The notes under the pieces are model-generated. The model had not been told where the DNA came from and did no database searches. It saw only the letters and a program-made list of their open reading frames with translations. A stretch of DNA of 64,000 bases from Coniella vitis (lineage: Eukaryota; Ascomycota; Sordariomycetes; Diaporthales; Schizoparmaceae): positions 4,216,001 through 4,280,000 of the forward strand of contig WUJK01000002.1 of assembly GCA_011317545.1 (NCBI GenBank). Direction: 5' to 3'. Every line of letters starts with the position of its first letter. Position 1 is the stretch's first letter. Shown piece after piece: positions 1 through 11,803 of this stretch. The position numbers and the translations under genes are program-made.

Positions 1-607
1 TTACTTGCTTGGTTTCTTGTTCCATTTTTGCCGAGACGATTTGCTGTAGGGCAAGGTTTACTTCTAGATAGCCCCATGTCAACACAACAGGACGTGTGAC
101 TTGACGACTTGTGTGATCAAGGCGAGGCTGGAACAAGGGTATGTATGCACTGCTAGTGGGTTGAAGGATCTCTTGTTTTTCCTTCTTTTTTCTAATAATA
201 AATAAAAAAGAGAAGGAGAAAATCCAGGGCCAGTATCAGGCCAGTCGAGTCACGCAATCCGGTTGTTACAAAAAGTGAGAATGGAGCAAAAGGGGAGGTT
301 AACTTTGATAGCCTGCTGATTCGTCTAAGCGTGGCTTTCCACATACTACATAGTTATATAGCACACAATCTACACGGCGGCTCACTTGGCTGGGTTAGAC
401 TGTCCGTGAAATATAACCAGAGGCCCACAGTGGGTTTGTGCGTGTCCCTTGGGGTGTACTATGTACAGTAGAGACCATAAAAAGGTGCCGATTTCAGATG
501 GAATGATGATACAGGTCTTGGGAAAGAATGGAGGCAGACGTGACTGGAATATCCAATCCACATAGTAGAAGGGATGGAATTGCCGTGCCAATCCAGAAAG
601 AACGAAG

Positions 608-627
608 AAAAAAAAAAAAAAAAAAAA
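608..627. repeat. poly-A homopolymer, 20 bp
   Basis: An uninterrupted run of 20 A residues. It is a simple repeat that opens spurious Lys/Phe-rich frames on both strands. Confidence 0.95.
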
Positions 628-2585
628 GGACCCGACGACTTGCTCGGTGTCCAATTTCCTTTTTCCTGGATGAAGCCGCCATATCCTCCTGCCTACGCCC
701 AGGGAGTGCGTATATCACAGCGGCCAGAGTTCCCTTGTTCGCCCAGCAGGCTTTGTTGCGATGTAGAGGAGGAGCAGCATCGTCATTGGCCGCTCGTCCT
801 AACCATACACTGCGCTTCATTGCAAAAGCAGCTATCACCAACCAGATAGACTTTGATAGCCCAGCATATCATGCTGACTGGAGGATGGGTCTAGGGAGGC
901 ATTAGTGATACTGGGCCTTGCAGCAGGGTGCCGACAGCAGCTGTCCCCAGCACCTCGCCTCGCCTCGCCTCGTCTTGCCGCAAAGGAAACAGAGAGCGGC
1001 AGTGAGCCTTGGCATGATCTGGAAGAGAAGGGAGTGGTGGTTCATGGGCGGTTGTGGCTGCAAAGCACTGTGATTGCGAGCGTGGGCGCGAGGAGTTGGA
1101 AATGTAACCCCAAGAATGAAGCCTGTACGAGTACCCTCTCCAAGATTGTGCTGCATTTTCTACAGAGAAATTGAGCGAGAGGTGAGGCGAGGATGCACAT
1201 CGCCCATCTGTCCATCACACACATGCTTATGCAGCATCTTGTTGCAGATCCACTGCTACTGCTACTGCTACATGGCGCTCTTCTTGAGAGCAAGTCAAGA
1301 GTCAGTGCGTGGCCGTGTGTTGGACGCTATTATCCAACAAAAAGCCAGCGGTTCTTTGGACGCTGCTGTTCTGTGAAAGAGTATGACCATCATGTGGAAG
1401 CAAACTCAAACAAAAGCACTTGCTTGCCATGATGGCAGCAGCCCTTTTCCACAGTCACACGGCCCTTTGCCGTGCTTCTCTCGGCTGGAAAAAAGAAGAA
1501 GACGACGACGACGACAACGACGACGACCATTCGTCCAGCCGGGACCGACCGGCCGAGATGAGCTGCATGAGCAGCCCTGGCCTTCTACGTCCGTGCAGTG
1601 CCACTTGAGTGTGTCCATAGTACGCTCTCAACCGCCAATATCGTCGCTAGGCTTTCGCCTCCCGTCATCCGCGGACTGTCATGCTGTGGGAACCATGCTG
1701 CCATCTTGCCCACTTTGGCCAATCTTCTTCCTTAGTTCAGTCGTTTAAAAGACCGGGGAAAGTTTGTCTAGCTGCTCTGTCGGGGGGAGGGGGGGGGGTT
1801 TACTACTATAGTTACTGTTTTGCACATCCTCTTCTTCAACAGGCTACTAGTTCTCGCAGATCTGCGTACGCTATTTCGAGATGCAGACGGGCCCTCTTGG
1901 CTGGGCAGCAATGCGGCGCGGTCGCGTTACCTGTGCTGCGCGCGCCAGGCCAGGCTTTTTTTCCATCCACGGAGGAGGGCATCATGAATGAGGTCCCATC
2001 AACAGCTGCCATGGAACAACAAGGCATGCAAGTGATAAAAGCTTCACACCGGCTGCACTATTAGTGTGCAAGCAGCATTTTGACACCGTGTCTTTTCCCT
2101 TCCAATTGGTCAAGGAAAAGAAAAGGAAGGGCAATAAGAAAGAGAAGAAAAAGAAAAAGCATGCGGGAGCGCCGCGACTCTTTCTGCAACCACCTTACCA
2201 AAGTCACAAAGTAAACGAGTTCGCTTAAACGGTATAGGACCACGCCATGCCATGCTATTTCCTCGAGCTGTGTCAACATCTACGGCTTCCACGCTCCGAC
2301 TAGGAGTTATCTTTCTCCTACCTCGCCCTTGGCAGATTAAGGTATTCTCTAGAACGCGGCCCGGAGCGCACCATCAACCAGAGTTGAGCAGAAACTCGGG
2401 TCCAAAAGAACAAGGAACCCTGCTAAAGCAGAAGGCTACCGGCCTCTAGACTTACCAACATTACCTATCCGGGCGGCTCGGGAGTCGATTCGATGGCTAG
2501 CGGGTTTTTCTTGTTGCTCAACTTTCTCTTTCTGTCTTTCGGGTTAACAAAAAGCTAGGAACACGAGCTGCTCCATGCTCTCGCC

Positions 2586-2606
2586 TGTGTGTGTGTGTGT
2601 GTGTGT
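2586..2606. repeat. (GT)n microsatellite
   Basis: About ten GT units in intergenic sequence. Confidence 0.9.
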
Positions 2607-3097
2607 CATTGTATGTGGTGTGGTGTCGTCCTGATGACATTTCTGTCTAGTTTCTTTTTATTTTTTATTTTCCACAAGGTTCAAGAGACACATTGAAAGG
2701 CCGTTCCGGATTTTTGCTCCTCCTGCTGCGTACATGGTACATAGTATCCAGTTGACGCTCCGGATCTTCTTTTCCGCCTTCTCCAATCTCGACATCTTTC
2801 TGTTTTTTGTTTCTCTTCTTTCCTCTGCCTCTTCTGATTCTTGCCTCCCGCGCCCCCTTACCCCCCCCTTAACCTCTCTTTGGCTTCCATATCACCCACT
2901 GACATCAACGACTTGACTCATTTTGCTAACATAAGTATTAACGTTGATGCCGCCTTGTACTGTGGATTAATGCCAAAATTGTGGAGCATTCCGTGACGAT
3001 GCTCGATAAGCTCCCGATTGTGATGCAAAGAAGGCTGGTGGAGGACTCTAAAATCAATGTAGAACTTAATGCCTTGTTCTCCGGTTTTTGGGGGTTG

Positions 3098-3125
3098 TTT
3101 TTTTTTTTTTTTTTTTTTTTTTTTT
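3098..3125. repeat. poly-T homopolymer, about 28 bp
   Basis: An uninterrupted run of T, followed within 100 bp by an A/G-rich tract (3164-3200). Confidence 0.95.
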
Positions 3126-4279
3126 CGCGGCGAGTATTCTGATGTCATTTGCATGAATGAAGCCAAGAAAAAGAAAGAGAGAAAAAGAAAAAAAAAAAAG
3201 CGTGCACACAGAGACCTAGATCAAAAAGGGACAGTAAAGGAATTACAAAGTAGAAGAGTTCAAAGACATAATAAAGGAAATGAAAAAGACAAATTGCGAA
3301 AATTATCTCCCAGCAAAAAAAAAAAATGGGGTCGAGATCCCTTGAGGTATGCTTTACATAGCACACAAAAGGCTTTTGTGCACAGTACTATGTAACATGT
3401 ATACATGGCCTTACTATGTACAAATGTTGATCGTCTCTTTAAAAAAAAAAAGGCTATCAGTGGGGAGCGTTGTTCCACGAGCCATTTTTGTGTGTGTGCT
3501 TCCTTTTTTTTTTTTTCCTTCCTTCCTTTTTTCTCTCTCTTCTTTTCGCGTTCCAAAAGGGTCCCACGCGTGCATGGACCGCAACAATACATAGTACTCT
3601 ATCCTCGTGTCGAGAAGGACGTATCTCCCCTGTGCAACTCGTCATCGTATACATACATGGTAGTATTTACATGTGTGTGCCCCATGGATGTGATTGGCCA
3701 ATAGCCATGAACCCTGTTTATTGCCCAAGTCTTCTCTTTTTTTGTTTTGGGTCGTAACAGGGACGATCAGCATTTCTGCACGGCATAGTATGTAATAGAG
3801 GATCATGGTATTGGGATGGATGTGCGAATTATGCTTGATTTTGCCACTGCATGCGTCCCTTGTCCTGCGCATGGTACATAGTATAGAGTAGGTCCAAAGA
3901 GAAACGGGATGTATGTGGTATCTCATACTATAGCAGTAAGGAGTCTTTCTCGACCTGCCAAATCAGTCAGTCAGTACATAGTAACTCTCGGCATGCAAGG
4001 GCACCGGCGGCCCAGAAAGCCCCGTCAGTATTTGCTGTCCTGATATCCCTCAAAAAAGGAAAAAGACAAACAAACAAAAAACCCATCTAGTATGTGGTAT
4101 CTGGCAAGGAATCCAGTGTTCAAACACAACACGGATTGCTCCTACAGAGGACATACTATACATACATATAGCAAAACGGCATGGTGTAAATTCACCACCG
4201 GGGCAAGGCTCCCGACGGGCGCGGCGCCGGAATACGGTATGGGGGGATCGACAAATGCCCAGACGAACTTTGACGCATA

Positions 4280-4303
4280 TACTATGTACTATGTACATAG
4301 TAC
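4280..4303. repeat. Triple overlapping TACTATGTA/TACATAGTA motif
   Basis: Three copies of the window's recurrent 9-mer overlap here, at 4280-4288, 4287-4295 and 4294-4302, and the last two form a palindrome centred on GTAC. It is the densest site of the dispersed motif described in the findings. Confidence 0.9.
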
Positions 4304-5640
4304 AGTCCTCAGTACCGTTCACCCGACGGGCCTATACATAGCACGTAGTCGATAGTACGCCAGAAGATGGCCATCTTCTTTTCCAACTAGAACTGCGCGC
4401 AAGCTGTCATGTCAGTCTTGGGGTGACAGCACATGCGTGGGGGGAAAACAGTCGTCCGCTTACATGGCAGAGAGCCAATTTTGCAAGCTACCATAGTATA
4501 GCATTGCAGCTAAGAGATAGAATGCGCACAGCCGAGCCCGCCAAGAGGCATGGCCATGATGATGGGTGCTTGTCGCTTGGCTCGGCGGCAGTTGGGTGCA
4601 GTCAAGATGTCGGTGGTGGCTGTGGTGGTGGTGGCTGTGGCTGTGGTGGCCCGGCTCGACAAGAGAACAAAAGGTACAAAGCTACAAATCGTACGTATCA
4701 AGTCCCGAGTTCCTGCATCCCGAGGCTGGGGGGGGGGGTGAGACACAGAGATGCAAGGGAGAGGGGTGGGGCTCAGTCAGCCCCGTCCGCGCGGCTCTAC
4801 TGGAAGAATCAGGACACAGTCATTTCCCCGGATTGGAACCTCCCATGTGGGTGATGGCGAAGGGAAATGGGATGCGATGTGCAAGTTTGCTGATCATTTT
4901 TTCTTCTTCGTCTTTTGCTGGCGGCTGCTGGCGGCTGTTGGTGCTAATGCGGCCGTTGGCCAAAAAAGAGCGAACAAACGAAAAGGGTCTTTGCAGCGAT
5001 TGGCCACCGTGGTGGCCAAAAATTGCATCCCATCTTTTTTGGCATCTGATCAGTGCCTTGTGCTTGGCTAGCAAGTTGGGTAGATAGTACGTACCTAGGT
5101 ACCACTAGCGGGCACGTAGTCTGGGCCTGGCGCCGTTGGAGGCCCGCTGGGACCTGTACATAAGTAACGGAATGGCAAGACGCCTGCTGCTGCTGCTGAC
5201 TGCTGCTGCTAACTGCTGCTGCTACAGAAAGGTAGTACAGGCGCGTATCGATACCATTTACATAGTAACGCCTCAGCTGTGTGGCGCTCCAGTCCGGCTC
5301 AGCGTTTTGGCTGCATGGTCTGATCGCGTGCAAGATGAGCCCATGTACTATCTGCGCAAGCTGGGACGAGGCGCAGGGCAGCAGAGTACAACCCCGGTGC
5401 ATCGTGATTGACACGGCGACCAAGCACTTGCCCTTCTGGCCCCTTCCCCCTTACCCTTGCCAGTGGTCCACCCACCTTGCAGCAGCCCTGGCCCTAGCGC
5501 TCCGGGCCCCTAGCGCGCGCTCCCTCGGTGGCTCCCACCCCTCCCCCCGGCGCCCCATTGCTACCGTAACGCGCCCACCCCCCTTCTGTGACAGCTGCTG
5601 TTGCTGGCAGCCACTCCCCCGAAACTCAAGCACCGCAGCC

Positions 5641-6815
5641 AAAGCCTAGAACCTCTCGCTATTACTGCACGCTAGCGCAGTGGCATGCCGACGCCAGGGC
5701 ACCCTAAACGACGCTACGGCGCCCAAGGCTCAGGGCCATCACTCTTGCTCCCTCCTTCTCTCTTTATTACTATACCTACTGTACCAGGTACCTGCACCCT
5801 ACAGCAAACCTGCACCTAATCCCTCTCCTTCTCTCCAACGACCAAACACAAACCCCAACCCGGGCTTTTCGCGAACCGAACCTCTGCCCACCATCCTCCA
5901 CATTCCTCGCCACGGCCGCCTTGTCCGCGTCGTATTTCTCCTCCATTGCACCGTACAACGCGCTCGCTTGGTGCACCTCGTGTCTCGAGTACGCGCCCTC
6001 TCGCCTTCTGCCGCTGCCCAGACGCTGCCCCCGACGCAGCAGCGACATAGCGCATACCTCAGCTCTTGCTGCACCAACCATCGATCGCGTACGACCGAAC
6101 AGCCAGGACGCCGCAGCGAGCAGCAAACCGGGCACAATACTGGCAAAGGTGCGAAAGCGGCAAGGGAACAAGATCCAGAAAGAAGCCAGCGCAAAAGAGG
6201 CAAACAAGCACAAGAAGAGAAGCAGCCCCGGCATCTCCTGTGCAATTCGATTGTCAACGGCAAGTTCCGACCCGTCAATTGGCTGCACGCCTGTGGCCGA
6301 TCAGCGTTCCGCGCACAAAGGCGCGACATAAAAGAAGCATTCGAGCTCTTGCCATACAAGAGCACAGCCAGGCTAAGGCTCGCCTGCATACCCGGCCGAG
6401 AGTTTGAGCTGCCCTTTGCTCGACACGTCCTCCTCCACCCAAGCCAACCCACGCCTGCCTTGCCTCGTGCCCTTGCTGCACCTCCAACAACAGCCGCGGC
6501 CCCAGATCCGCTTCTGCTCTGTGCCAAAGAATCCAAAAGCCGCTACCAGTTGGCACGGCACGGCACTGCACTCGCATCTCGCCCTCCCTGCCTTGGCTGC
6601 TGGCCCGCTGATGATCGCCAGGCCATAGGTGGGACTGCGACCTGTGGGACAATCTACGACTGTCATAGGAGCGGGAAGGCCAAGCATTCTTCTCCTCGCC
6701 CTTCTCTTTGTTGTCCGCCCTCGACCTTTCTCTCCTCCACTCGATCCGGTCCAGGATCCTCGCAGAGCGCCCACCTGCTCTCCCCCATGCGTCAGTACGC
6801 TTCCCTCGCGCAGCA
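5641..6815 (+). promoter_or_regulatory. Pyrimidine-rich leader/promoter of the RasGEF gene
   Basis: C/T-rich sequence directly upstream of the RasGEF start, typical of filamentous-fungus promoters and 5' leaders. A long stop-free frame crosses it, but that frame has no ATG until 6787 and no recognisable domain, so I read the stretch as leader rather than coding. Confidence 0.5.
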
Positions 6816-6819
6816 ATGA
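6787..6819 (+). promoter_or_regulatory. 10-codon uORF overlapping the RasGEF start
   Basis: ATG at 6787 opens a 10-codon frame (MRQYASLAQQ) that ends with TGA at 6817-6819. This stop overlaps the chosen RasGEF ATG at 6816-6818 as ATGA, an arrangement compatible with termination-reinitiation or translational damping. Whether the mRNA includes position 6787 cannot be seen from DNA. Confidence 0.5.
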
Positions 6820-9800
6820 TTATGCTGAGTGAAAAGCCGATGCGCTCGAGTTTGCAGGTGGCCCCCCTCGCCATCCACAAAGCCAACAAGTCTCTCGCAG
6901 TCGATCATGCATCATCACCGACCGAGCCCATATCCTCTCCGAATCCATGCACGCGCTCCGACATGACTCCTCCAGCCACCCCTCGCGGGTCCCATGAGGA
7001 CCTCCACACTGACCAGCAGCCCTCATCTCCCTCGTCGCCATCCTCGCCCGTCTTCCACAACTACCTCAGAGCCTTCTATCCGTTTAGCCCGACCTACTCC
7101 ATGACCGACTCGGCCGTCACTCTGCCATTGAGCGAAGGCGATGTTGTCCTGGTTCATTCTATACACACAAATGGCTGGGCAGACGGCACACTCCTCGTGT
7201 CGGGCGCCAGAGGCTGGCTGCCCACAAACTATTGCTATGCTTACGACCCTGATGAGATGCGGAACTTGCTCAAGGCTCTCCTCAATTTCTGGGATCTCTT
7301 GCGCAGTGCGTGCGTTGACGACAACGAGATTTTTGCAAACCAAGAGTTTATGAAGGGTATCATTGCGGGTGTTCGCTATCTTTTGGTAAGTGGAATTGGC
7401 TTTTGATTCGAGACGGTTACAAACGAGCAGGCATGCAAGCATGCGAGCAAGCAAACAAACACAACATGCAACAGCACAGCAGAGCATAATAGAGCAACAA
7501 AAGAAACAATGGCGAGCAATTTGTGTGTGTGTGTGATTGCACTTCACCATTGCTGACAACAATACAGGAGCGGACACATTGCCTCACGAGAGAATCTGCC
7601 GTGGTGCAGCGGCACGAGGGTCTGCGGAGAGGCAGGAAGTCGCTACTCTCGGAACTGTCCTCCTTGGTCAAGACGGCCAAACGCTTGACAGAACAGCAAA
7701 AGTTGCCAGCTACGACGGACGAGGTGAACAATACCGTCGACGAAATGATTTTGAAGGCGTTCAGGATTGTCACCAAGGGGGTTCGCTTTCTCGATATCCT
7801 CGAGGAAGATCGACAGGCACGGGATCCCACAGTGGCCTTGATGCCAACACTCCAAGAAGAAGGCAACGTGCCGCTGACACCCCCAGCCGATGCCGCCGCC
7901 TCAGACGACGACCGCAGCACTCTCAGGGATCAGGATGCAGCCTTCCGTCATGGCAAGGACGGATTGGGCGCCAGCAGCAGCAGTAGCAACAGCAGCAGCA
8001 GCACACTCATTGCAGGGCTCAACGACACGACGCCAAAGGCCCTGTCTACTACTACACACGACTACCTGTCTGCCCGGCCCAGCACCCGCCTATCGCAAAC
8101 CCAGGTCAAGTTCAGCCGTCTCTCCTCGAATATCTCCCACCGTCTCTCGCTCGCCGGCCCTTCACCACTTTCACGACCGCAGAACCTCGTCTCGGAACGT
8201 CTCACCTCCAACCATGATACTTTTTTGTCCTACATGGGCTCCTTTATTGGTCGGCTACACCTCCAGTCACAGTCTCGACCCGACCTGGCACTTGCAATCA
8301 AGCAGTCGGCCACCTCTGGTGGCGAGCTTCTCGTCGTCGTGGACATTGTCTGCGCCCACAGCTCCATGACCAAAGAGCTTCTGGAACAGCCACGTGCTGC
8401 CATGTATGGCCGCGTCCTCGACCTGGTGCATGCTGCCCGGGATATTCTACATCACAACAATGGCCCCGAATTGGCAGACATCATAATGCCAGAAGACAAC
8501 ACCCGCCTATTGGCCGCGTCAACTGGCTGTGTACGAGCCACTGGCGAATGTGTTGCAAAAACGAAATGGGTGATAGAAAAGATTGGCGACTTTGAGTTCG
8601 AGTTCAACAGTGCGAATCTGGGGATTGATCTGGACCTGAGCATGCTGGACTTTGCGGACGCCGGCGACGATATGTCTGCAGAGGACGCACCATCAGAAAC
8701 CACGTCGACACCGTCACAGCCAACCACAACAGTCGCGACTCTCGACAAGCCGCTACCCGACGTGCCAAGCACAATCTCGCCCCGTTCTTCGCTCATCGAA
8801 ACATCAGAAGGCCCATCGCGGTCATCGCTTGCTCTGGACAGCGAAACATTCGACTGTAGCTCCTCAGCCTCTTCGATACGCCCCACCCTACCTCCACTAC
8901 CAAAACTATCCACAACCTTTACCGACGACTACAGTTCGGCAGAAAATTCGGCAACCATCGACAGTGAGGGACGCTCCTCCTACAACCGTGAGAGCTTGGT
9001 GGCCTCGAGCGCGACCGACAGGGCGTACGCTAATCGGGGCTCAGAGTCGAGCCTTCTCTCTACTTCGACCCGGGCCACTACCCCCGACCACTTGTCTCCC
9101 AAGAACCTCTTGTCTCTTCCGGAGCTCTGCATTACAAACAGTGCTGGGCATGGGGACGAAGTCGACGACGTTGAGTCAAAGCTTTTGGAAAAGACATTTG
9201 TCCACGAACTCAAGTTCAACAAGGAGGGCCAAGTCACCGGCGGCTCGTTGCCTGCCCTTGTGGAGCGTCTTACTACCCACGAGTCTACCCCCGACGCACT
9301 CTTTGTTTCCACCTTTTTCCTCACCTTTAGGCTCTTTTGCACGCCCGAGACGCTGGCCGAAACGCTCATTGACAGATTTGAGTATGTTCACGACCACCCC
9401 AACATGTCAGGGCCCGTCCGCTTGAGGGTTTACAATGTCTTCAAGCAATGGCTCGAGTCACACTGGCGGGATGAAAAGGACAATGTGGCGCTGGCTACCA
9501 TCAAGCAATTTGCCGAGACCAAGTTGGCTGCGGCATTGCCGTCTGCTAGCAAGCGCATCCTGGACTTGACGGAGCGTGTCTCATCAAGTGACTCAACCCT
9601 CGTGCCACGTCTCGTGTCTTCTATTGGCAAAGCCAACACTTCCATTACCCACTACATTCCTCAGGACACCCCTCTGCCAGCCCCTGTGCTCAACAAGAGC
9701 CAAGCCCAGGCTTTGCTTGCATGGCGCGCAGGAACAAGCGTGCCAACGATCCTTGACTTTGAGCCGCTAGAGATTGCCCGGCAGTTGACAATGAAGCAAA

Positions 9801-10585
9801 TGGCCATCTTCTGCTCCATCCTCCCCGACGAATTCCTTGGCTCGCAGTGGATGAAGAATGGAGGCATTGGGTCTCCCAACGTGAAGGCGATGACTGCGTT
9901 GTCCAATGAATTGTCCAACCTGGTTGCAGACACCATCTTGCACTACAACGAAGTCAAGAAGAGAGCTGCCGTCGTCAAGCAGTGGATCAAGATCGGCCAC
10001 CAGTGCCTCGAACTCAAGAACTATGACGCACTCATGGCCATTCTCTGCAGCCTCAGCAGTTCCACCATTACTCGCCTCCGCAAGACTTGGGAGATGGTGA
10101 ACCCCAAGCGACGGGAGCAGCTCAAGACACTGCAGGCCGTCGTCGATCCTGCCCACAACCACAAGTCTCTGCGTTCTCAAATCACAAGCCAGGTGCCCCC
10201 ATGCCTTCCATTTCAGGGCATCTTCCTCACCGACCTTACCTTTGTGGACATTGGAAATCCCGCCACCAAGCAGTTGCAGGATGCCGAGGGCCGGGACATG
10301 ACGGTTGTCAATTTCGACAAGCACACACGCACGGCCAAAATTATCGGCGAGTTGCAGCGGTTCCAAATTCCCTATCGATTGACGGAGCTACCGGACTTGC
10401 AGGACTGGTTGCAGGCCGAGATGGACCGCGTCCGTGAGTCGGACCCATCCAGCAACGTTCAAGTCACCTACTACCGCAAGTCACTCTTCCTCGAACCAAG
10501 AGAGACGGTCATTCCAAAGACGCCAGTCGATGGGCCAGGCGGCAACATGTTTGCTTGGCGAAGACTGGATAAATTGAATGTATGA
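6816..10585 (+). CDS. SH3-domain Ras guanine-nucleotide exchange factor (Cdc25/Ste6-like)
   Basis: Predicted 1195-aa activator of Ras-type GTPases; it would catalyse GDP release at the plasma membrane upstream of cAMP/PKA or MAPK signalling. Exons are 6816-7385 and 7568-10585. The 182-bp phase-0 intron has GTAAG/CAG ends. An SH3 domain lies at about residues 83-143 (begins RAFYPF, ends GWLPTNY). A long Ser/Thr-rich linker follows. The RasGEF N-terminal motif starts near residue 728 (VTGGSLPALVERL). The catalytic RasGEF domain, about 917-1145, contains LDFEPLEIARQLT and PCLPFQGIFLTDL. This order matches fungal Cdc25-family proteins. I chose ATG 6816 (G at -3); another in-frame ATG follows at 6822. 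A short uORF overlaps the start. Family assignment is firm; which Ras it serves is unknown. Confidence 0.93.
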
Positions 10586-11803
10586 GAAGACGAGGATGCG
10601 CTCCGGGAAGTGCCCGTCGTAAAAAAGGTCAACGACACGCCGCACACACACACGCACATCAATGACAGTATACATGCACACACATAGGAGCTGTGCTTTT
10701 TGTTATCGTTACTGGGCCCATTTTCTTTTTTGACTCAACGCTGGTTTTTACTTATTACATTGATTGATACCCCAACTTATTTTTTATCTTTTTTTTTGTT
10801 TCTTTTAGTTTTAGTCCTTGTTCTGACATTTGCTTGTTTGGAAAAGCAATGAGAATCGTCATTTTATTCCATCGCCTTTTGTCTCTCCTTATTCTTTTCT
10901 TTGTGCATGGCAAATTGTGATCATGCGAGTTTTAAAACAACTACAATCACAGTTATCCAATCTACAGTACCAAAAAGTTGTACAGTCGTCTTGTTTGCAG
11001 TGTAATGACCCACGCCGGGCTGGTTGGGCTCGCCGCATTGTTTGTTTCTTGTTGCAGTCCGTTTTTGTGTGCCGTGGCTTGACCATTTCCTAATTATTAT
11101 CAATATCTTCTTGTCTGCCGTTCAAACGTTCCGGCATATTTCTTTTTTTCTATAGATTCGAAACCAAAAAAACGGTATAATGTTTGTGTGGGAAAATGGA
11201 AAAAGGGTGGGGGGGCCGGGGGTACACCAGAGGTGAAAGAACGGGTGCTGTTTGGTGCTTTGTTCAATCAATTAGTTACTGTGGTAATCAAATGAAATAA
11301 AGCCTATGCTGGGCATGGCAATAATACAGATGAGCCAGGTCCATACTACGAAGGGGGAAAGAAAAGTGAAATTTGTCAAATCGGAAAATTGTAAAATTGA
11401 ACGGACGGACTGACTGACTGACAACCGAGCAGACAAGCACAAGTTCAGCAGTTGAATAGCAGAGACAATATACACACGCACGCGGCCATGGAATATAGAA
11501 ACAGAAACGCCAATCAACTACATTACTCAATTCTACTCAAGCAAACGTCAACTTGTTTTAAAAAGTACAAAAGAACCTGAAAGTACCTAGAAATACTTAA
11601 ACCCCCGTTTCCCCCCCCCCACACAAACTCTCTTCCATCAACAGGACAACCAAGGGAAAAGGTACCCTGGCAAATCTTCAGATGATGTGTCACTTGCTGG
11701 ATACTCTCCAAGGATCTTAAAATCCAGAATTTCCTTCAAAAATAAAACCCCTCTGATACATGGCAAAAATCCTAGTCACCCACCCATAAAGATGCCTTTT
11801 CCC
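10586..11803. other. Intergenic stretch, converging 3' ends
   Basis: Lies between the 3' ends of the RasGEF (+) and permease (-) genes. It is T-rich near 10780-10830 and contains short G and C runs (11209-11221, 11611-11620). No gene is recognised; it is probably two 3' UTRs. Confidence 0.6.

Larger units (their letters stand above)
1..5640. other. Gene-poor left end
   Basis: I see no reading frame here with recognisable protein content or a convincing exon structure; the open frames are short and low-complexity. The stretch contains A and T homopolymers (608-627, 3098-3125), a GT microsatellite (about 2586-2606), purine- and pyrimidine-rich runs, a 9+2+9 bp inverted repeat (5000-5019), a 12-bp palindrome GTACCTAGGTAC (5091-5102), and eleven of the seventeen copies of the 9-mer TACATAGTA/TACTATGTA found in the window. 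It could hold non-coding RNA or long promoters, but nothing in the sequence proves this. Confidence 0.6.

Noticed and set aside
5680..6819. 380-codon open frame on + upstream of the RasGEF gene
   Set aside because: It has no ATG until its last ten codons, no recognisable domain, and lies in C-rich leader sequence where stops are rare; only the terminal uORF was kept.
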